Notes: generated by a model from the letters alone, not told the origin. A stretch of DNA of 64,000 nt from Chitinophaga sp. 180180018-3 (GCF_037893185.1 NZ_CP140772.1:248001-312000); one strand, 5' to 3'; counted from the first letter of the stretch, positions 34,249 through 43,833 are shown. Translations and numbers: made by a program.

Positions 34249-35709
34249 TTATTGATCGTTTTGGGTGAGATGAGGATTGAGTATGATTTCTTCCATTGGT
34301 ACGCGCAATAATATCTTTGGACTGGTGGCCGCGACGTTCATTGCCCCGCTTTGAGCCGATGTATAATTCCTGATCATTGGCAGCCCGTTACGGAAGTAAT
34401 CGAAGCTGTTATGGCCTTCGAAAGCTAACTCAATGCGCCGTTGGAGCAGTATTTCGTTAAATAATGCCTGGCCGCTGAGGCTCACGGACGCCAGCCCGGC
34501 CCGGTTACGGATAGCATTGAGATCATTCAGTGCAGCAACATCATTACCCAGCTTTACGTTGGCTTCTGCACGGTTCAGATATACTTCTGCCAACCGTATA
34601 TAGCGGAATGGAGATTTACTGTAAATAGCCTTGTACAGGTACATGTACTTGGTAGTAGCGATACTGTCGTTCGGATATCCGGGAGTTACATTCAGGATGT
34701 AATGAGCACGCCGTAAATCGCCTGGTTGCAGCAACGACAGCAGATCCGGAGAGGGCCGGTAGCTTCCTCCTGTATAATTGATCTGCGGCGGAAACGCGTA
34801 TTGCTGGCTGATGGACGCATTACCGAAATCCATATTGGCGGCAAAAATATCTTCCTTATTATTTTTATTACTACTGTTATAATAGGCCTGATAGTCGGCG
34901 TTTTTTAAGAGGCTGTATTTATTGCTGCCGATCACCTGATCGGCATAGGCCGCTGCTTTCTGGTTGAAGGTAGCGTTAGGTTGTTGCATAGTGCCACCCA
35001 TATACAGGTACACGCGCGATAACAGGGCCGCCGCCGCTTGTTTACCGGCAAAACTGTTTCCCTTTTCCTGGTTGAATAACGGCATCGCTGTTTCAAGATC
35101 AGCGATGATCTGGTCGTATATGGCTTTAGCAGTAGCCCTGGGAGGGTTGTTGCCGGCACTGTTGCTGGCAGTGGTAATCAGCATTACCCCCGGTGAGCCG
35201 GCAGCATCCTGGTAGTAGGGTTTGCCGTAAAAACGAACCAGGTTGAAGTACACAAATGCCCTGATAAAAAGGGCCTCTGCTTTTGCCTGTAATTTAGCTG
35301 TATTCTGCTCTGTAGATGTAACATGATCCAACAGCTTGTTGCAGTGGAGAATGGTAAAATAACTGCCTCTCCAAAGATAGTAGCTCCATGTATGATCTTT
35401 GTCAGGGGAGTTCAGGAAGTCGAAGGAATCCGTGTACTTGCCGGGAAGCAGATCATTGGATTTGATATTGTTGCCGTGTACTTCACCCAGGAACATGGTA
35501 ATATCGCCGTATCCGAAGAAACTGCTTTCCATACTTACGCCCGTAGTGACCATTGGATACAATCCCAATGCTGCCTGAGAAAAGCCATCAGGTGTGCTGA
35601 ACTGTGCATCTTCTGTGGTAACGTTGTGTGGCCGCAGCTCATCCAATTGTTTATTGCATGCACTCAGTATGAGTATGCCCAAAGCTGCAGATAATATTTT
35701 ATGCTTCAT
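34249..35709 (-). CDS. SusD/RagB-family nutrient-binding lipoprotein
   Basis: The 486-residue surface lipoprotein has its lipobox at LSAC (Cys18). It has a TPR-rich SusD fold: N-terminal DELRPHNVTTEDAQF, middle LFIRAFVYFNLVRFYG (the conserved helix of the family), and C-terminal YIRLAEVYLNRAEANVKLG and RRIELAFEGHNSFDYFR. It should form the lid of the SusC-type channel encoded 12 nt upstream. The ligand cannot be read from sequence. Confidence 0.93.
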   Translation of the reverse strand: MKHKILSAALGILILSACNKQLDELRPHNVTTEDAQFSTPDGFSQAALGLYPMVTTGVSMESSFFGYGDITMFLGEVHGNNIKSNDLLPGKYTDSFDFLNSPDKDHTWSYYLWRGSYFTILHCNKLLDHVTSTEQNTAKLQAKAEALFIRAFVYFNLVRFYGKPYYQDAAGSPGVMLITTASNSAGNNPPRATAKAIYDQIIADLETAMPLFNQEKGNSFAGKQAAAALLSRVYLYMGGTMQQPNATFNQKAAAYADQVIGSNKYSLLKNADYQAYYNSSNKNNKEDIFAANMDFGNASISQQYAFPPQINYTGGSYRPSPDLLSLLQPGDLRRAHYILNVTPGYPNDSIATTKYMYLYKAIYSKSPFRYIRLAEVYLNRAEANVKLGNDVAALNDLNAIRNRAGLASVSLSGQALFNEILLQRRIELAFEGHNSFDYFRNGLPMIRNYTSAQSGAMNVAATSPKILLRVPMEEIILNPHLTQNDQ

Positions 35710-35721
35710 GATAGTAGTAGT

Positions 35722-38700
35722 TTAGAAGGTTACATTAAAGCCGGCGGTGATACGGCGGGGATTGGCGTTACCAATGCCAACGCCGGAATAAGCGGTGGAG
35801 TTGCCGATAGAAGCGCCTTCCGGATCGGCTCCTATATAATCTTTCCGCTTGATGACAAAAACATTGTCAGCACTAACGAAAACGCCTGCACGTTGCAGAT
35901 GTAGTTTCGCCAGCGTCTTAGGTGAAAGATCGTAACCCAGGCGGATATTCCGCATACGCAGATGGCTGGCGTTGCCGAACATAAGGGAAGAGCGGCTGCT
36001 GAAAACCTGCCATTTATTCATATTACTGCTGTATGCATCAGGGTAATTGGCGTTCTTATCGCCGGGTTGTTGCCATATTTTCTGGGCGGGTTGCCAGTTC
36101 ACATTATTCCGTCCGAGGAACGGAGCGGTAGGATCCTGGAAGTTATTGATCACGTTCATGGCGGTGTAGTTGCCTACCTGGAACCATATCTCGGCACTTA
36201 AAGAGAACTGTTTGTAGGTAAAGGTATTGGTGAATCCGCCGAAGAATTTTGGCGTGGCAGATCCAACGGTCTGGTAATTGCGGATGTCGGATATATTGCC
36301 GGCACCTTCCACCACCTGTAATTTGCCGGAAGCATCATAGTTCTGGAATAGTGGCGCACCATTGTCGGGATTTACGCCAACGTATTTAATAGCTTTGATC
36401 ACATTTATATCTTCACCCACGTACCGGTAAAAAGCACGGCTGTAATTGTCGAGCAGTGAATCGCCGTATAGTTTACGGATTTGGTTTTTGTTGAAACTGA
36501 TGTTGAGGTTAGTTGTCCAGCTGAAGTTGCGGGCGTCTATATTCCTTGTATTCAGCATTATTTCCAGCCCTTTGTTTTCTACCTCACCCACATTCTGATA
36601 TTGCTGGAAAGAACCCTGACCAGAACTGACATACACCTGTTGCAATAGTTTTTTACTGAGTTTGGAATAAACATCCACGGAGAGTTCAATACGTTTCCAT
36701 AAACCCAGGTCTATACCGGCTGTATTGTTTACAGTTGTTTCCCAGCTGATATTGGGGTTTTCAAGCTGTGAAATGGCAGCACCGATGGTATTCACATCAT
36801 TGTAGGTATATTGGTTTCCGTTGATGGCGTAAAGGGTTTGATTCAGGTATGAATCGCCCACATCACGACCAGAGGTACCATGTACTACCCGCAGCTTTAG
36901 TTGGTCGATACTCTTTACATCAGCAAGGAATGCTTCCTTGTTGATGGCCCATCCGGCACTGACGGAATAGAAAGTACCATATCTTTTGTTGCGACCAAAA
37001 TTTGTAAACGCATCTGTGCGCACTGATGTTGCGGCATAATATTTTGCCTGATAGTTATAGTTCAGCTCACCGAATGCCGAAAAACTGGCTCTTTCAGCAT
37101 AACTTCCGCCGGGGCGGTAAGGGAGGTTGTACGCTACCTCAATAGGACCACCAAAGTTCCGGGCAGCTCCGGCGTTTCTTTCCCCAGGCAGCAGGTTGTA
37201 CATATTAATACTGTTCGATTCAGCGGTGCGTTTAGCCCATTCTGTTCCGGCGAGGAAATTGAACCTGTGGTCGCCAAATTGCCTGTCGATGTTTAAGGTG
37301 TTGGTAGACGTGAAGTTGAAAGATCTTGTGTCTCCGATGGTCAGCGTACCATTTGGAAGCAGAGGAGATGAAGAGGAAAAGAGGTAAGGAAATCCACCAT
37401 ATTTACCTGAATAACTCCGCGGATCGAGATAGGAGTTTGTGTGTGCATTGATGTAGTCGATAGTGTTGACTGTTTTTACGGTCAGCCAGGGGAGCATACG
37501 GTAACTCAGCCATCCTGTTCCTGTATAATGCTGGTTATTGGTGACGGAAGTGTTATCATATTTTTTTTCGGCCAGAAAATTCTGCTTCCAGGTAGTATAT
37601 GGAACGCCGAAGTTGCCGGATTGTTTAACCGGGATGCTGTCGACCAGTGTGCCGTTGTTGTATGGTGTACCAAACGGTTGCGTCATGTAGAGCTCCGGAA
37701 CCCCGTTCCGGGTAATGCCTCTGTCGATAATTGCACTCAGATTCACTCCACCGGAGATATTCCTGCTGAAGTTCTGAACAATATTCACACGTAGGTTGCG
37801 GCGATCGAATGTATTACCGTAATTGATCCCCTGTTCTTTGTACCAGTCGAGCCCGGCATAGACCATGGTGCGCTCGCTGCCGCTGTTAATACCGAGGGAG
37901 ATATCGGAGAAGTGCCCATCATTGAACATTGCTTTTTCCCAATCGAAGTTCTTAGTTCTATCGTCATCGCTGTAGATCTTACGTTGACGGATAAACTCTT
38001 CCGGCGTGGCAAATTGCTGCTGTAATGTGGGCGTTTCCTGCCATTTGCGCAGCATCACTTTGTCCATGGTGGCAATGGCTTCGCTGGTATTCATCATGCG
38101 TATAGCACGATTGGGTTTAATAATGCCGTACCGGGTATCTACTGTCACGTTCACACCACTACCGGCTGCGGCTTTCTTTGTGCTTACCACGATAACTCCC
38201 TGTGCCGCCCGTGAGCCGTAGATAGCTGTGGAGGCGGCATCTTTCAAAATAGTGATACTTTCTACATCAGTCGGGTTCACCACATCCTGTAAGTTTTGAG
38301 CAGTGGATATGACACCATCCACCACGAGGAGTGGCCCGAAGTAACTGCTTCCGGAGGGTAATGATGATTCACCCCTTAGCAGCACCTGCCCTTTAGCTCC
38401 GGCTGTGGCCAGTGGCTCAACGATGTACATGCCGGTGGTTTTAGCCTTTAACATAGAAAGGATGTTGGAAGAGGAAACCGAGCTGCGCAGCTGCTCGCCA
38501 GTGATCTTTTGTACTGCGCCTGTCAGTTCTTTGACTTGTTTAGTGGTGTATCCCATGACTACCACACCACCAAGACTGGTAGCATCCTCCTCCATATTTA
38601 TCTGCATATTAGCGCCTGATGCCGGCACTGTTTGCTGGCGATAGCCGATGCTGCTGATGAGGAGTGGTTCTCTTTCAAAACTTTCAATGCTGAAGTAACC

Positions 38701-39168
38701 ATTTGCATCTGTTACGCCTCCCTTGCCGGAAATGATATTACGTATAGTCGTTCCAGGTAGAGGTTGCCCCTTACGATCGGTCACTCTGCCTTTTATTATC
38801 GGAGTTGGTTTGGTGACATGAGCAGGATCGAAAGCCTTCCGCACCCCGATCATGTTACCGCTCTGTTTGAATCTAAGACCGGTGGCCTGTTCCAGGTCGT
38901 TCAGTATTTCACGGATATTCCGTTGTTGTGCGGGCAATGTTACATAGATAGCAGGAAGTACGTCCTGGGTATAGAAGAATTTTACCTGGTAGGCATTCTC
39001 TATTTTCCGGAAGGCTGTTTGTACTGCAACATTATCCAGTGTAATTGTCTTTCGCTGTTGACCATAGACACTTATTCCGGTTATCAGCATCAGGAACATC
39101 AGAAAAGGGACTTGCCATTTGCAGGCAATGCGTAACGGCGCGTGCGTGCGCGCATAACTAAAATTCAT
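35722..39168 (-). CDS. SusC/RagA-family TonB-dependent transporter with STN domain
   Basis: The 1148-residue outer-membrane transporter has a signal peptide (about 1-36). It then has an N-terminal STN signalling domain (about 40-110, with VAVQTAFRKIENAY and NIREILNDLEQATGL), a carboxypeptidase-regulatory-like domain (IKGRVTDRKGQPLPGTTI, about 125-200), the SusC plug with SILKDAAS-type motif (SITILKDAASTAIYGSRAA) and a 22-strand barrel. The STN domain usually contacts a FecR anti-sigma factor, and one is encoded just upstream, so expression is likely auto-induced by the imported ligand. Confidence 0.95.
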   Translation of the reverse strand: MNFSYARTHAPLRIACKWQVPFLMFLMLITGISVYGQQRKTITLDNVAVQTAFRKIENAYQVKFFYTQDVLPAIYVTLPAQQRNIREILNDLEQATGLRFKQSGNMIGVRKAFDPAHVTKPTPIIKGRVTDRKGQPLPGTTIRNIISGKGGVTDANGYFSIESFEREPLLISSIGYRQQTVPASGANMQINMEEDATSLGGVVVMGYTTKQVKELTGAVQKITGEQLRSSVSSSNILSMLKAKTTGMYIVEPLATAGAKGQVLLRGESSLPSGSSYFGPLLVVDGVISTAQNLQDVVNPTDVESITILKDAASTAIYGSRAAQGVIVVSTKKAAAGSGVNVTVDTRYGIIKPNRAIRMMNTSEAIATMDKVMLRKWQETPTLQQQFATPEEFIRQRKIYSDDDRTKNFDWEKAMFNDGHFSDISLGINSGSERTMVYAGLDWYKEQGINYGNTFDRRNLRVNIVQNFSRNISGGVNLSAIIDRGITRNGVPELYMTQPFGTPYNNGTLVDSIPVKQSGNFGVPYTTWKQNFLAEKKYDNTSVTNNQHYTGTGWLSYRMLPWLTVKTVNTIDYINAHTNSYLDPRSYSGKYGGFPYLFSSSSPLLPNGTLTIGDTRSFNFTSTNTLNIDRQFGDHRFNFLAGTEWAKRTAESNSINMYNLLPGERNAGAARNFGGPIEVAYNLPYRPGGSYAERASFSAFGELNYNYQAKYYAATSVRTDAFTNFGRNKRYGTFYSVSAGWAINKEAFLADVKSIDQLKLRVVHGTSGRDVGDSYLNQTLYAINGNQYTYNDVNTIGAAISQLENPNISWETTVNNTAGIDLGLWKRIELSVDVYSKLSKKLLQQVYVSSGQGSFQQYQNVGEVENKGLEIMLNTRNIDARNFSWTTNLNISFNKNQIRKLYGDSLLDNYSRAFYRYVGEDINVIKAIKYVGVNPDNGAPLFQNYDASGKLQVVEGAGNISDIRNYQTVGSATPKFFGGFTNTFTYKQFSLSAEIWFQVGNYTAMNVINNFQDPTAPFLGRNNVNWQPAQKIWQQPGDKNANYPDAYSSNMNKWQVFSSRSSLMFGNASHLRMRNIRLGYDLSPKTLAKLHLQRAGVFVSADNVFVIKRKDYIGADPEGASIGNSTAYSGVGIGNANPRRITAGFNVTF

Positions 39169-39263
39169 GCGTCAGTTTTTAATGTAATGGTTGATTAGAT
39201 ATGCACAGGTGTTGACTACCAGTGCAAATACCCGATTTAGCGATTTTGGTGGAAACGCCGTAT

Positions 39264-40277
39264 TTAAAATTGAATCAATACTTTATTTGGTTGCATCTCG
39301 AACTTACATCCTGCTGTAAAGCAGAATACATTTAATACTTTTTCCAGTTTATCGTTGTCGAAAGAGCCAGAGAAGCGAATATTGTTTTTTACATGGCCGT
39401 TGATTTCGAATGGTATGCCGTACCAGTCTTCCAGCCGGTGGATCACATCGGTGGCGCTTGCCTGTCCGAATACCAGTTTCCCGGTTTTCCAGGTGCGGAG
39501 GGCCACTGTATCGAAGCACTGTTTATGTAACTGTTGCGTATGGCGATCCCATCCTGCCTGTTCTCCCGGAGAAAGAATTACCGGTGTTGTTTGTGGAGAT
39601 TGCCCGTTCACCCTGACTTTACCACTAAGTAAAGAAACGGTCGACAGTGCGGTGGGAGAGGATTTAACCATGAATGATGTTCCCAGTACGGTTGTCTGCA
39701 GGTCGTTGCTGCGCACGATGAATGGATTATCGGTTCCGCCTTTTACATCAAACAATGCGGCTCCTTTTATCAGTTCCACGAGTCGTTCTTTATTTCCGTA
39801 TCCGGTAGGAATCCGAACTGTTGTGTTGGCATTCAGTAGTACTTCAGATCCGTCCGGCAGCGTCAGTATTTTACGTTGACCCCATTCGCTGGAATATACG
39901 AGATAGCTATCAGTGGGCCTGGTTGCCGGTGACTGCCGTTGCCTGGACCATAGCCATGTGATGCCTGCCAGCAGCAATATGGAAGCGGCAACGCGCCACC
40001 ATGAACTGAAGCGCCTGACAGGGCGTATGTTTACAGGATTGCCGGCTTCTATGCTTGCCCGCAACCTGGCCAGTTGCGTGGCTTTGTCGCTTTCGGCTTC
40101 ACTGATATTAATGTTATAATAGAGAGATACTGCCGCCGCTGCGGTTTCTTTTATTTCCGGATGCAGCGCGATATAGTTTTCCCATTTTGCAATGGCAGCG
40201 TCGTTATTCCGCCGGATATATTGCAGAAAGGAATCATCCAGTAACAGATCTAATTCAGTCAATTCATCAGGCCGCAT
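39264..40277 (-). CDS. FecR-family anti-sigma factor
   Basis: The 338-residue protein has an N-terminal cytoplasmic helical region, one transmembrane helix (about 97-112, before WSRQRQ) and a periplasmic FecR domain (about 120-225) with SEWGQRKILTLPDGSEVLLNA-like sequence, then a C-terminal domain (about 260-338) of the DUF4974 type. It should hold the ECF sigma factor encoded upstream and be released by the STN domain of the downstream SusC protein. The ATG at 40275-40277 is preferred to a TTG two codons upstream. Confidence 0.92.
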   Translation of the reverse strand: MRPDELTELDLLLDDSFLQYIRRNNDAAIAKWENYIALHPEIKETAAAAVSLYYNINISEAESDKATQLARLRASIEAGNPVNIRPVRRFSSWWRVAASILLLAGITWLWSRQRQSPATRPTDSYLVYSSEWGQRKILTLPDGSEVLLNANTTVRIPTGYGNKERLVELIKGAALFDVKGGTDNPFIVRSNDLQTTVLGTSFMVKSSPTALSTVSLLSGKVRVNGQSPQTTPVILSPGEQAGWDRHTQQLHKQCFDTVALRTWKTGKLVFGQASATDVIHRLEDWYGIPFEINGHVKNNIRFSGSFDNDKLEKVLNVFCFTAGCKFEMQPNKVLIQF

Positions 40278-40404
40278 TATCAATCATTTTTAAAGTAGAG
40301 CGACGGCATGCTTTCTTTTACCAGGTATTGCTCTCAAAAAGATCCAGATTTTGAAATAATCTATTTTAAAGACGTCTTGTTAAAAACTATCTAATTATTG
40401 CAGG

Positions 40405-41013
40405 TTAAAATGGTAGTAACAGCAACAGTGTTCTCAAATGCAGTTTGCCGGATCTAAGATCCTGTTCCAATGATCCTTTGAGGGTTTTAAGTGCTTCGTA
40501 CAGGTGGTTGTAAACAGTACGGTGAGTAAGTCCGGTTATTGTGGTGATCTCTTCATAGCTGCGGTTCTCGTAAAAACGCAGATTGATCAGTTCTTTTTGC
40601 CGGGGGCTCAGTAGGCCGATGGCTTCCTGAATGCGGGCGATGGTGGCGGCATGTTGTTGATGCTGTACCATCAGTTGCTCTGAAGAAGGAGTAGTGTCGC
40701 TGGTGTTGGTCTCCATCCATACTGACAATAACCCATGATCTTTTTTTTCCTGCTGGAGCTGGCCCAGCAGTCTTCGTTTGAAGGAGGTGATAATATAGCT
40801 GCGCACATTACTGGCAGCCTCCAGTCCTTCCCTTTTTTCCCAGAAATAAAGAAATACCTGCTGGATACAGTCTTTTACCGGTTCGCTTCTGGCGCATATT
40901 TTAAGGCCAAGGAAGAGGAGCAGGTGATAGTATTTATCATACAATGCATACAGCGCCTGTTCCTCTCCCTGCCGGAATCTGTTCCAAAGGTCAGTATCCT
41001 TGTTATCTATCAT
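40405..41013 (-). CDS. ECF-type RNA polymerase sigma factor
   Basis: The 202-residue sigma-70 family protein has region 2 (about 10-80: EQALYALYDKYYHLL and DCIQQVFLYFWEKRE) and region 4 (about 130-185: LSPRQKELINLRFYENRSYEE with a helix-turn-helix). Regions 1 and 3 are missing, as in ECF factors. It heads the sigma-FecR-SusC-SusD-TlpA locus. It starts 33 nt after mqnD, but a terminator lies between them, so it probably has its own promoter. Confidence 0.92.
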   Translation of the reverse strand: MIDNKDTDLWNRFRQGEEQALYALYDKYYHLLLFLGLKICARSEPVKDCIQQVFLYFWEKREGLEAASNVRSYIITSFKRRLLGQLQQEKKDHGLLSVWMETNTSDTTPSSEQLMVQHQQHAATIARIQEAIGLLSPRQKELINLRFYENRSYEEITTITGLTHRTVYNHLYEALKTLKGSLEQDLRSGKLHLRTLLLLLPF

Positions 41014-41030
41014 ACTGCAACAAAAGAACG

Positions 41031-41053
41031 AAAAAAAAAGCGCTCTTTAGCGC
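41031..41053 (-). terminator. Terminator overlapping the mqnD stop codon
   Basis: On the minus strand GCGCT-AAAG-AGCGC is followed by nine T. The mqnD TAA (41047-41049) lies in the loop and stem edge, so the ribosome would sit on the hairpin while terminating. It insulates the sigma-factor gene from mqnB-mqnD. Confidence 0.8.
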
Positions 41054-41844
41054 CGGATTTTCTCTGCAGCATCCATCAAAGCATCCACAGCAGCTTTGCC
41101 TTCGTTGCCGAGGTCAAGACTAAAATCGTTGACATAAAGATCGATATGCTGCCGCATTACCTGTTCATCCATTTCCTGGGCGTGTGATTTCACATAATCC
41201 GACAGTTGTGGATAAGTAGTATAGCTATTCTGCAGGCTTTGATTTATCAGCGCATCCAGTTGTTCGCGGGTCTCTGCCGGCACGTCTTTGCGGATGAATA
41301 TACCGCCCAAAGGGATTGGATTACCGGTAGTTTGTTCCCAGTACTCTCCCATATCCATTAATTTAACGAGGCCTTTGAGCTGGTAGGTAAATCTGTTTTC
41401 GTGAATGATTACTCCGGCGTCTACATCTCCGTTCAGCACTGCATTTTCGATCTCGGAGAATACCATTATTTTTTTCTTTTTAGCTTCCGGGAAAGCAATG
41501 GAGAACAGCAGATTGGCGGTGGTGTTTTCTCCGGGGATGGCGATGGTAAGATCTTTGACCTTTTCCAGCGGAATATTTTCCCGGGCAATCAGCAAGGGGC
41601 CGCAGCCGCGCCCCAGGGCGCTGCCGGAGTTGAGCAGGGAATATTGGTCTTTTACCTTGAGGTACACGGCAAAACTCAGCTTTGTTATGGCCAGTTTTCC
41701 CTGCAATGCCCAGTTGTTCAGCGTTTCCACATCTTCCAGATGGGTGTCGAATGTAAAGTCTTTCGTGTCGATCTTCTTATTAACCAGTGCGTCAAAAATG
41801 AAGGTATCATTCGGGCAAGGTGAGAATCCTAAAGATAAATGCAT
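41047..41844 (-). CDS. mqnD: 1,4-dihydroxy-6-naphthoate synthase MqnD
   Basis: MqnD acts late in the futalosine route to menaquinone, converting cyclic dehypoxanthine futalosine to 1,4-dihydroxy-6-naphthoate. The 265-residue periplasmic-binding-protein-like fold begins LSLGFSPCPNDTFIF and has the catalytic His148 in VIIHENRFTY. Also typical are LNSGSALGRGCGPLL and IPGENTTANLL. It lies 6 nt downstream of mqnB. Confidence 0.95.
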   Translation of the reverse strand: MHLSLGFSPCPNDTFIFDALVNKKIDTKDFTFDTHLEDVETLNNWALQGKLAITKLSFAVYLKVKDQYSLLNSGSALGRGCGPLLIARENIPLEKVKDLTIAIPGENTTANLLFSIAFPEAKKKKIMVFSEIENAVLNGDVDAGVIIHENRFTYQLKGLVKLMDMGEYWEQTTGNPIPLGGIFIRKDVPAETREQLDALINQSLQNSYTTYPQLSDYVKSHAQEMDEQVMRQHIDLYVNDFSLDLGNEGKAAVDALMDAAEKIRR

Positions 41845-41850
41845 ATACTA

Positions 41851-42540
41851 TCAGAATTTTATTGTTGCTGCTGACAGGCCGGCCACAGCGTGTACGGTCT
41901 TTATTAATTCTTCATTTAGTGCTTTTACGGCCAATGGTATATTCCATTTGCTTTTATCTCTGATTTCCACGTAGTTAGAAATACTGCGTAGCTGCAGAAA
42001 GGGCACTTCTTCCAGCAGGCAGGCGTAGTGAAATGCAGCGCCTTCCATGCTTTCCACGTCGGGGTGGTATTTTTCTGTTAGTTTCCGGATGGTAGGAGCG
42101 CTGCCACTGACAAGGTTGACGGTAACCCCGGTAGCAGTAGGGAGGAAGGGGAGCTCCGGAACACCGGTAAAGGTATTCACAAGGCAATTACCGGTAAAAG
42201 GAGGCTGAGAAGGCTGCCAGAGCTGGATATCAAATAAATCTTTAAATTGATCATTATCTTCCGCTCCAAGGTCGGCCAGGTATTCCTGTTTCACGAGCAC
42301 TACCTGTCCCAGTTCCCAGTCGCGGCGGAAACTTCCGCCAATACCGGCCTGTATAGCCAGATCCGGCTTATGGATCAGCAGATGCCGGCCCAGGTGAAAG
42401 GCAGTATGCATCATTCCTATCCCGGCAATCAGGACATCTACATCGCAGTTGGCTGCTTTCAGGGACCGGTTATGCTGGTCCACGTACTGTAAAAAAGGCT
42501 TTATTTCCAGTGTGGTAGCCGCTGTTACCAAAATTTTCAT
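41851..42540 (-). CDS. mqnB: Futalosine hydrolase MqnB
   Basis: MqnB removes hypoxanthine from futalosine. The 229-residue nucleoside-phosphorylase-like product has MKILVTAATTLEIKPFL at the N terminus, AGIGMMHTAFHLG, QAGIGGSF and the C-terminal VESMEGAAFHYAC motif of the family. The ATG at 42538-42540 is preferred; the frame extends six codons further to a TTG but without support. It pairs with mqnD and diverges from the PTPS gene across 114 nt. Confidence 0.92.
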   Translation of the reverse strand: MKILVTAATTLEIKPFLQYVDQHNRSLKAANCDVDVLIAGIGMMHTAFHLGRHLLIHKPDLAIQAGIGGSFRRDWELGQVVLVKQEYLADLGAEDNDQFKDLFDIQLWQPSQPPFTGNCLVNTFTGVPELPFLPTATGVTVNLVSGSAPTIRKLTEKYHPDVESMEGAAFHYACLLEEVPFLQLRSISNYVEIRDKSKWNIPLAVKALNEELIKTVHAVAGLSAATIKF

Positions 42541-42604
42541 GGGATAAAAGTAAGTCAAAAAAGGCGCTTTCCTGTGTAAAACAATTGACAGGAATTAGGA
42601 TAAA

Positions 42605-42636
42605 TTGGCAGTACTCAGTTAATAGTGGTATTTTTG
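42605..42636 (+). promoter_or_regulatory. Bacteroidota-type promoter of the PTPS/QueD gene
   Basis: A -33 TTG (42605-42607), a 21-nt spacer and a -7 TATTTTTG (42629-42636) predict a transcript start near 42641. This rules out the GTG at 42625 as the start and supports ATG 42655. Confidence 0.65.
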
Positions 42637-42654
42637 CGAAAATTTTTTGCAAAA

Positions 42655-43068
42655 ATGATTTACTTAACGCGAGTAGAGAACTTCAATGCGGCGCATAAGT
42701 TGTCTAACCCGGCCTGGAGCAAAGAGAAGAACGAAGAAGTTTTTGGAAAATGCGCCAACGAGAACTGGCATGGTCATAACTATGAGTTACATGTTACGAT
42801 AAAGGGCAATCCTGACCCCGAAACTGGTTTTGTATTCAATGCCAAAACATTGGGAGTAATTATCAGAGATGCTGTTATAGAGAAGATAGATCACCGGAAT
42901 CTCAATATGGATGTTGATTTCATGAAAGGCAAATTCACTTCTGCCGAAAACCTGGCCATTGCCATCTGGGATCAGCTGGCAAAACACCTGCCTGCCGAAG
43001 TTCAGCTGCATTGTATTAAATTATTTGAGACCCCACGCATATACGTAGAGTATTACGGAGGAAAATAG
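42655..43068 (+). CDS. queD: 6-pyruvoyl tetrahydropterin synthase / QueD family
   Basis: The 137-residue enzyme acts on dihydroneopterin triphosphate. Zinc ligands His14 (FNAAHKL), His39 and His41 (WHGHNYEL), the catalytic Cys33 (FGKCANEN), Asp79-His80 and Glu125 are all present. It could make 6-carboxytetrahydropterin for queuosine (QueD) or 6-pyruvoyltetrahydropterin (PTPS); context does not decide. folE, which supplies the substrate, follows 53 nt later on the same strand. Confidence 0.85.
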   Translation: MIYLTRVENFNAAHKLSNPAWSKEKNEEVFGKCANENWHGHNYELHVTIKGNPDPETGFVFNAKTLGVIIRDAVIEKIDHRNLNMDVDFMKGKFTSAENLAIAIWDQLAKHLPAEVQLHCIKLFETPRIYVEYYGGK

Positions 43069-43121
43069 TGCAGGAAGATAGTATATGCCTGACCTTTGGA
43101 ATTTGTTTAAATCATATAAGA

Positions 43122-43709
43122 ATGGCGTATAATAAGAATGAAAGTTATGATGAAAAGATCACGTCCGGTCTTGTAGAGAACTATAAAGAATGCCTGCACT
43201 TACTGGGGGAAGACCCCGAACGGGAGGGTTTGTTAAAAACTCCTGAGCGCGTGGCTAAAGCAATGCAGTTCCTCACACAGGGGTATCAGCAGGATGCCCG
43301 TGAAATTCTGAACGGAGCGAAATTTACAGAAGCCTATAGCGAGATGGTGATTGTAAAAGATATAGAATTATATTCTATGTGTGAACACCATATGCTGCCC
43401 TTCTTTGGGAAAGCCCATGTAGCCTATATTCCGAATGGATATATTACAGGTCTGAGTAAAATCGCAAGGGTAGTAGATGTATATGCCCGCCGTTTGCAGG
43501 TACAGGAGCGGCTGACCCATGAGATTCTGGGTGCTATCCAGGAAACGCTGCAACCTCAGGGAGTAGCAGTGGTGATTGAAGCGCAGCACCTGTGTATGAT
43601 GATGCGCGGAGTGCAGAAACAAAACTCTGTTACTACAACTTCCGCTTTCAGCGGACAATTCGCCCATGGTACTACCAGGTCGGAGTTCATGAAGTTGATC
43701 AACAAATAA
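43122..43709 (+). CDS. folE: GTP cyclohydrolase I FolE
   Basis: FolE makes dihydroneopterin triphosphate from GTP, the entry step for folate, queuosine and pterins. The zinc ligands Cys87 and His90 (CEHHMLPFF) and Cys158 (QHLCMMMRG) are present, with [20 protein letters not shown] and the C-terminal [12 protein letters not shown] start it at ATG 43122 ([12 protein letters not shown]), 195 residues. A GTG at 43068 would overlap the queD stop and add a segment unlike the family. Confidence 0.95.
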   Translation: MAYNKNESYDEKITSGLVENYKECLHLLGEDPEREGLLKTPERVAKAMQFLTQGYQQDAREILNGAKFTEAYSEMVIVKDIELYSMCEHHMLPFFGKAHVAYIPNGYITGLSKIARVVDVYARRLQVQERLTHEILGAIQETLQPQGVAVVIEAQHLCMMMRGVQKQNSVTTTSAFSGQFAHGTTRSEFMKLINK

Positions 43710-43711
43710 GT

Positions 43712-43784
43712 GTTAGCTTTTAGCTTTTAGCAAAATGCAGCGAATGTTATCTTCGCTGCATTTTGCTAAAAGCTAAAAGCCAAC
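43712..43784. repeat. 33-bp inverted repeat between folE and fabD
   Basis: Arms 43712-43744 and 43752-43784 pair over 33 bp with a single mismatch (A715/C781 within 43 kb) and a 7-nt loop TGTTATC. The outer part is built from the TTAGCTTTTAGC word also seen at 23939-24010; the inner tip (AAAATGCAGCGAA) differs. There is no T-run after it, so it is not a standard intrinsic terminator. It begins 3 nt after the folE stop and ends 10 nt before the fabD -7 element. Confidence 0.9.
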
Positions 43785-43793
43785 GCTCTTTCG

Positions 43794-43801
43794 TATATTT
43801 G
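43794..43801 (+). promoter_or_regulatory. Likely -7 element of the fabD promoter
   Basis: TATATTTG matches TAnnTTTG and would start transcription about 28 nt before the fabD ATG. No TTG -33 element is seen; that position falls in the right arm of the inverted repeat. Confidence 0.5.
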
Positions 43802-43833
43802 AAAAAATTAATCTGAAAACAACCATCACCACT

